Assembly: GCA_041392475.1 (NCBI GenBank)
Contig: JAWKLZ010000002.1
Location: 62,001-126,000, forward strand
Length of the DNA stretch: 64,000 nucleotides
Source of the DNA: Chitinophagales bacterium
Lineage (GTDB): Bacteria > Bacteroidota > Bacteroidia > Chitinophagales > UBA2359
Reading direction: 5' to 3'
Below the pieces are notes generated by a model. That model had not been told where the DNA came from. It saw only the letters and a program-made list of their open reading frames with translations, and ran no database searches. Positions 62,414-64,000 of the stretch are shown piece after piece. The position numbers and the translations under genes are program-made. Every line of letters begins with the position of its first letter. Position 1 is the first letter of the stretch.

Positions 62414-63808
62414 CTATTTGGGCAGGGTAAAGTAAAAATTGGTGCCTCGATTCAATTTGGAGGTAAACCAGATTCTTCCTTTGTGACGTTCTACAATTTT
62501 TTTGCAGATGGCCAAGCCTATTCCTGTACCTTCGTATTCATCTCGGTTGTGTAGTCGTTGAAAGATGGCGAATACTTTGTTTTTGTATTCTTCATCAATC
62601 CCAATTCCGTTGTCAGCGATTTTGAAGATGTAATTATGTTCATCCTCTTGCACACTGATGCGAATGATAGGGGTTTCGTCTTTTTTGCGGAACTTGATGG
62701 CATTACCTATCAAGTTTTGCACCAGTTGTATCATGTTCAGGTAGTTAGCATCGACTGTTGGTAAGTCTTTTGCAACAATTTGGGCATTGTTTTCTTTGAT
62801 TGTACTGACGATGTTTCCTTTCACAATCTCTACCAATAGATTGAAGTCAACTTGTTCTAGTTCTCCTCGGTTTCGGCTAATACGTGAATATTGAAGCAAA
62901 TCATCAATGAGTTGATTGATCTGACTAGTGCTATTGACCACAAAATTCAAGTATTCTTTGGCTTCTCCATCCAAAAGGTTTCCATATTTTCGCTCTAATA
63001 GCTGCGAAAAGCTGGAAATGGTTCGTACAGGAGCTTTCAGGTCGTGAGAAGCGATATAGGCAAATTCCTCCAAGTCAGAATTGGAGCGCATAAGGTCAAA
63101 AGCCCGTTCTGCCAATTTTTTTTCAATTCGTTTCCTGTCTTCAATCTCTTCTTTTAACTGGTGTTTTGTTTTTAGGTTTTGAAATAGTGCACCAGCTTTA
63201 TGGGCCATTACGGTATAAGAAGGTAACACTTTAGAATCTATTTTGCTGTAATAGGGTTCATCTACCGCTTGTTTGCCTGTCACAATCACACCCGACAAAT
63301 CGCCAATGTGGTTAAATGTCGGACAAACAATAGCTTCTGTAAATTGAATATTACTTAAATATAAATAGATAGGATGCTGAGGAGTAGCGATAAAACTGTG
63401 TTTTTGAGATACTATATCGGCATCAAAATCTAAACATTCAGGAACTTCCAACATTCCGTGCTGTGCCAAGGTGGAAATTTGGTGATTGAGTTCGTCAAAC
63501 TCGAAAAGAATACATTTTGGAAGTTTGAAGGCAAGGGCAAAATGACCTACAGTTGTGAGGGCAAAATCCGATATTCGCTGAATACGCATGGTTTTGTCAT
63601 CGTATTGTTGGATGATTTTCAAACGGTTTAGTTCTTCATCCAATTCATGTTTTGTTTCTGTTAAATGCTGCTCTACCAACACACTTCTTTCTACCTGTTC
63701 TTCAAGAGCCTTACACTTACACAATAGTTCTTCGTATGTAGGCTTTGATACAGAGGACTTGGTTAAACTCTCCATCATTGATTTCTCAATAGAGGGTGGA
63801 CGGGGCAT
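62414..63808 (-). CDS. Sensor histidine kinase with GAF-like input domain
   Basis: 464 residues from the ATG at 63808; no transmembrane segment, so soluble. A short coiled coil (about 20-65) is followed by a GAF-like domain (about 75-205), a second coiled coil, HisKA with EFAYIASHDLKAPVRTISSF (phospho-accepting His) and HATPase_c with NLIGNAIKF (N box), DNGIGI (G1) and GTGIGLAICKKIV (G2). The S-H-D-L-K-A-P H box is typical of phytochrome-like HWE-neighbouring kinases. No response regulator is in the window. Stimulus unknown. Confidence 0.9.
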   Translation of the reverse strand: MPRPPSIEKSMMESLTKSSVSKPTYEELLCKCKALEEQVERSVLVEQHLTETKHELDEELNRLKIIQQYDDKTMRIQRISDFALTTVGHFALAFKLPKCILFEFDELNHQISTLAQHGMLEVPECLDFDADIVSQKHSFIATPQHPIYLYLSNIQFTEAIVCPTFNHIGDLSGVIVTGKQAVDEPYYSKIDSKVLPSYTVMAHKAGALFQNLKTKHQLKEEIEDRKRIEKKLAERAFDLMRSNSDLEEFAYIASHDLKAPVRTISSFSQLLERKYGNLLDGEAKEYLNFVVNSTSQINQLIDDLLQYSRISRNRGELEQVDFNLLVEIVKGNIVSTIKENNAQIVAKDLPTVDANYLNMIQLVQNLIGNAIKFRKKDETPIIRISVQEDEHNYIFKIADNGIGIDEEYKNKVFAIFQRLHNRDEYEGTGIGLAICKKIVERHKGRIWFTSKLNRGTNFYFTLPK

Positions 63809-64000
63809 ATAATTATACTCTTTGGTAAAGTTTTTAAACTTCAATAAGTAATTCAGAAAATCTTTATTACTCGTTAAATAAAAGGTATTTGAATATACCT
63901 TTTCATGGCAATTATTGGGTTAGTAGAATTTTTATTGTAAAGTAAAATAGTGGAAGTAAGTAGTGTTGGGTCAAATTTATGAACCCCTACCTTTATTATA

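Overview
The window looks like a chromosome segment of a free-living member of the phylum Bacteroidota, probably a Saprospiria/Chitinophagia-type lineage. The evidence is an AT-rich sequence, start codons without Shine-Dalgarno sites, promoters of the TTTG-N20-TAnnTTTG type, type IX secretion (T9SS) sorting domains, a TonB-dependent receptor with a CarboxypepD_reg domain, BatD, and menaquinone synthesis by the futalosine route. No taxon marker such as 16S rRNA is present, so this is inference.

Layout. 0-8 kb: end of a lipoprotein gene, two clusters of 8-bp phrase repeats, msrA/msrB, a DEDD exonuclease, batD, a TMEM175-type channel and a GH20 hexosaminidase. 8-15 kb: a compact four-gene minus-strand operon, hsdM-hsdS-(ABC-type ATPase)-(HNH nuclease), with no hsdR; it looks like a Type I modification module joined to a Septu-like effector pair. 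15-28 kb: mqnE and mqnA, a probable structured ncRNA with its own promoter and terminator, an ArsR/flavoprotein pair sharing one upstream motif, a SPOR protein, a TonB receptor, a DCC protein, a FlaR-like kinase and an Lrp regulator.

28.3-29.0 kb: three tandem 130-131-nt tRNA-like genes behind a consensus promoter and ahead of a strong terminator. They have the body of class II tRNA-Leu, an anticodon triplet GUC and a variable region of about 59 nt. 29-31 kb: an insertion sequence whose transposase is split by a 228-bp MITE-like element. 31-45 kb: housekeeping genes (pssA, pepP, trmH-type, mnmD, serS, cinA, globin, cotH), a YoeB toxin with an unusual partner, and a graveyard of IS fragments that replaces the 5' part of glmS. 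Inverted remnants of one IS4-type element bracket about 9 kb.

45.5-57.6 kb is the most distinctive accessory region. Four near-identical lipocalin-like lipoprotein genes alternate with toxin/immunity material: an ELWxxDGTxxGT propeller carrying a C-terminal AHH-type nuclease with two tandem immunity-like genes; a toxin C-terminal fragment with a propeller gene; an ADP-ribosyltransferase-like fragment with an IF-1-like small protein; and finally an intact propeller protein with a T9SS sorting domain. It reads as a T9SS-linked polymorphic toxin array diversified by recombination between repeated genes. 57.6-64 kb: an intact DUF3857/transglutaminase protein, a broken paralogue, a secreted Cys-rich repeat protein and a sensor histidine kinase.
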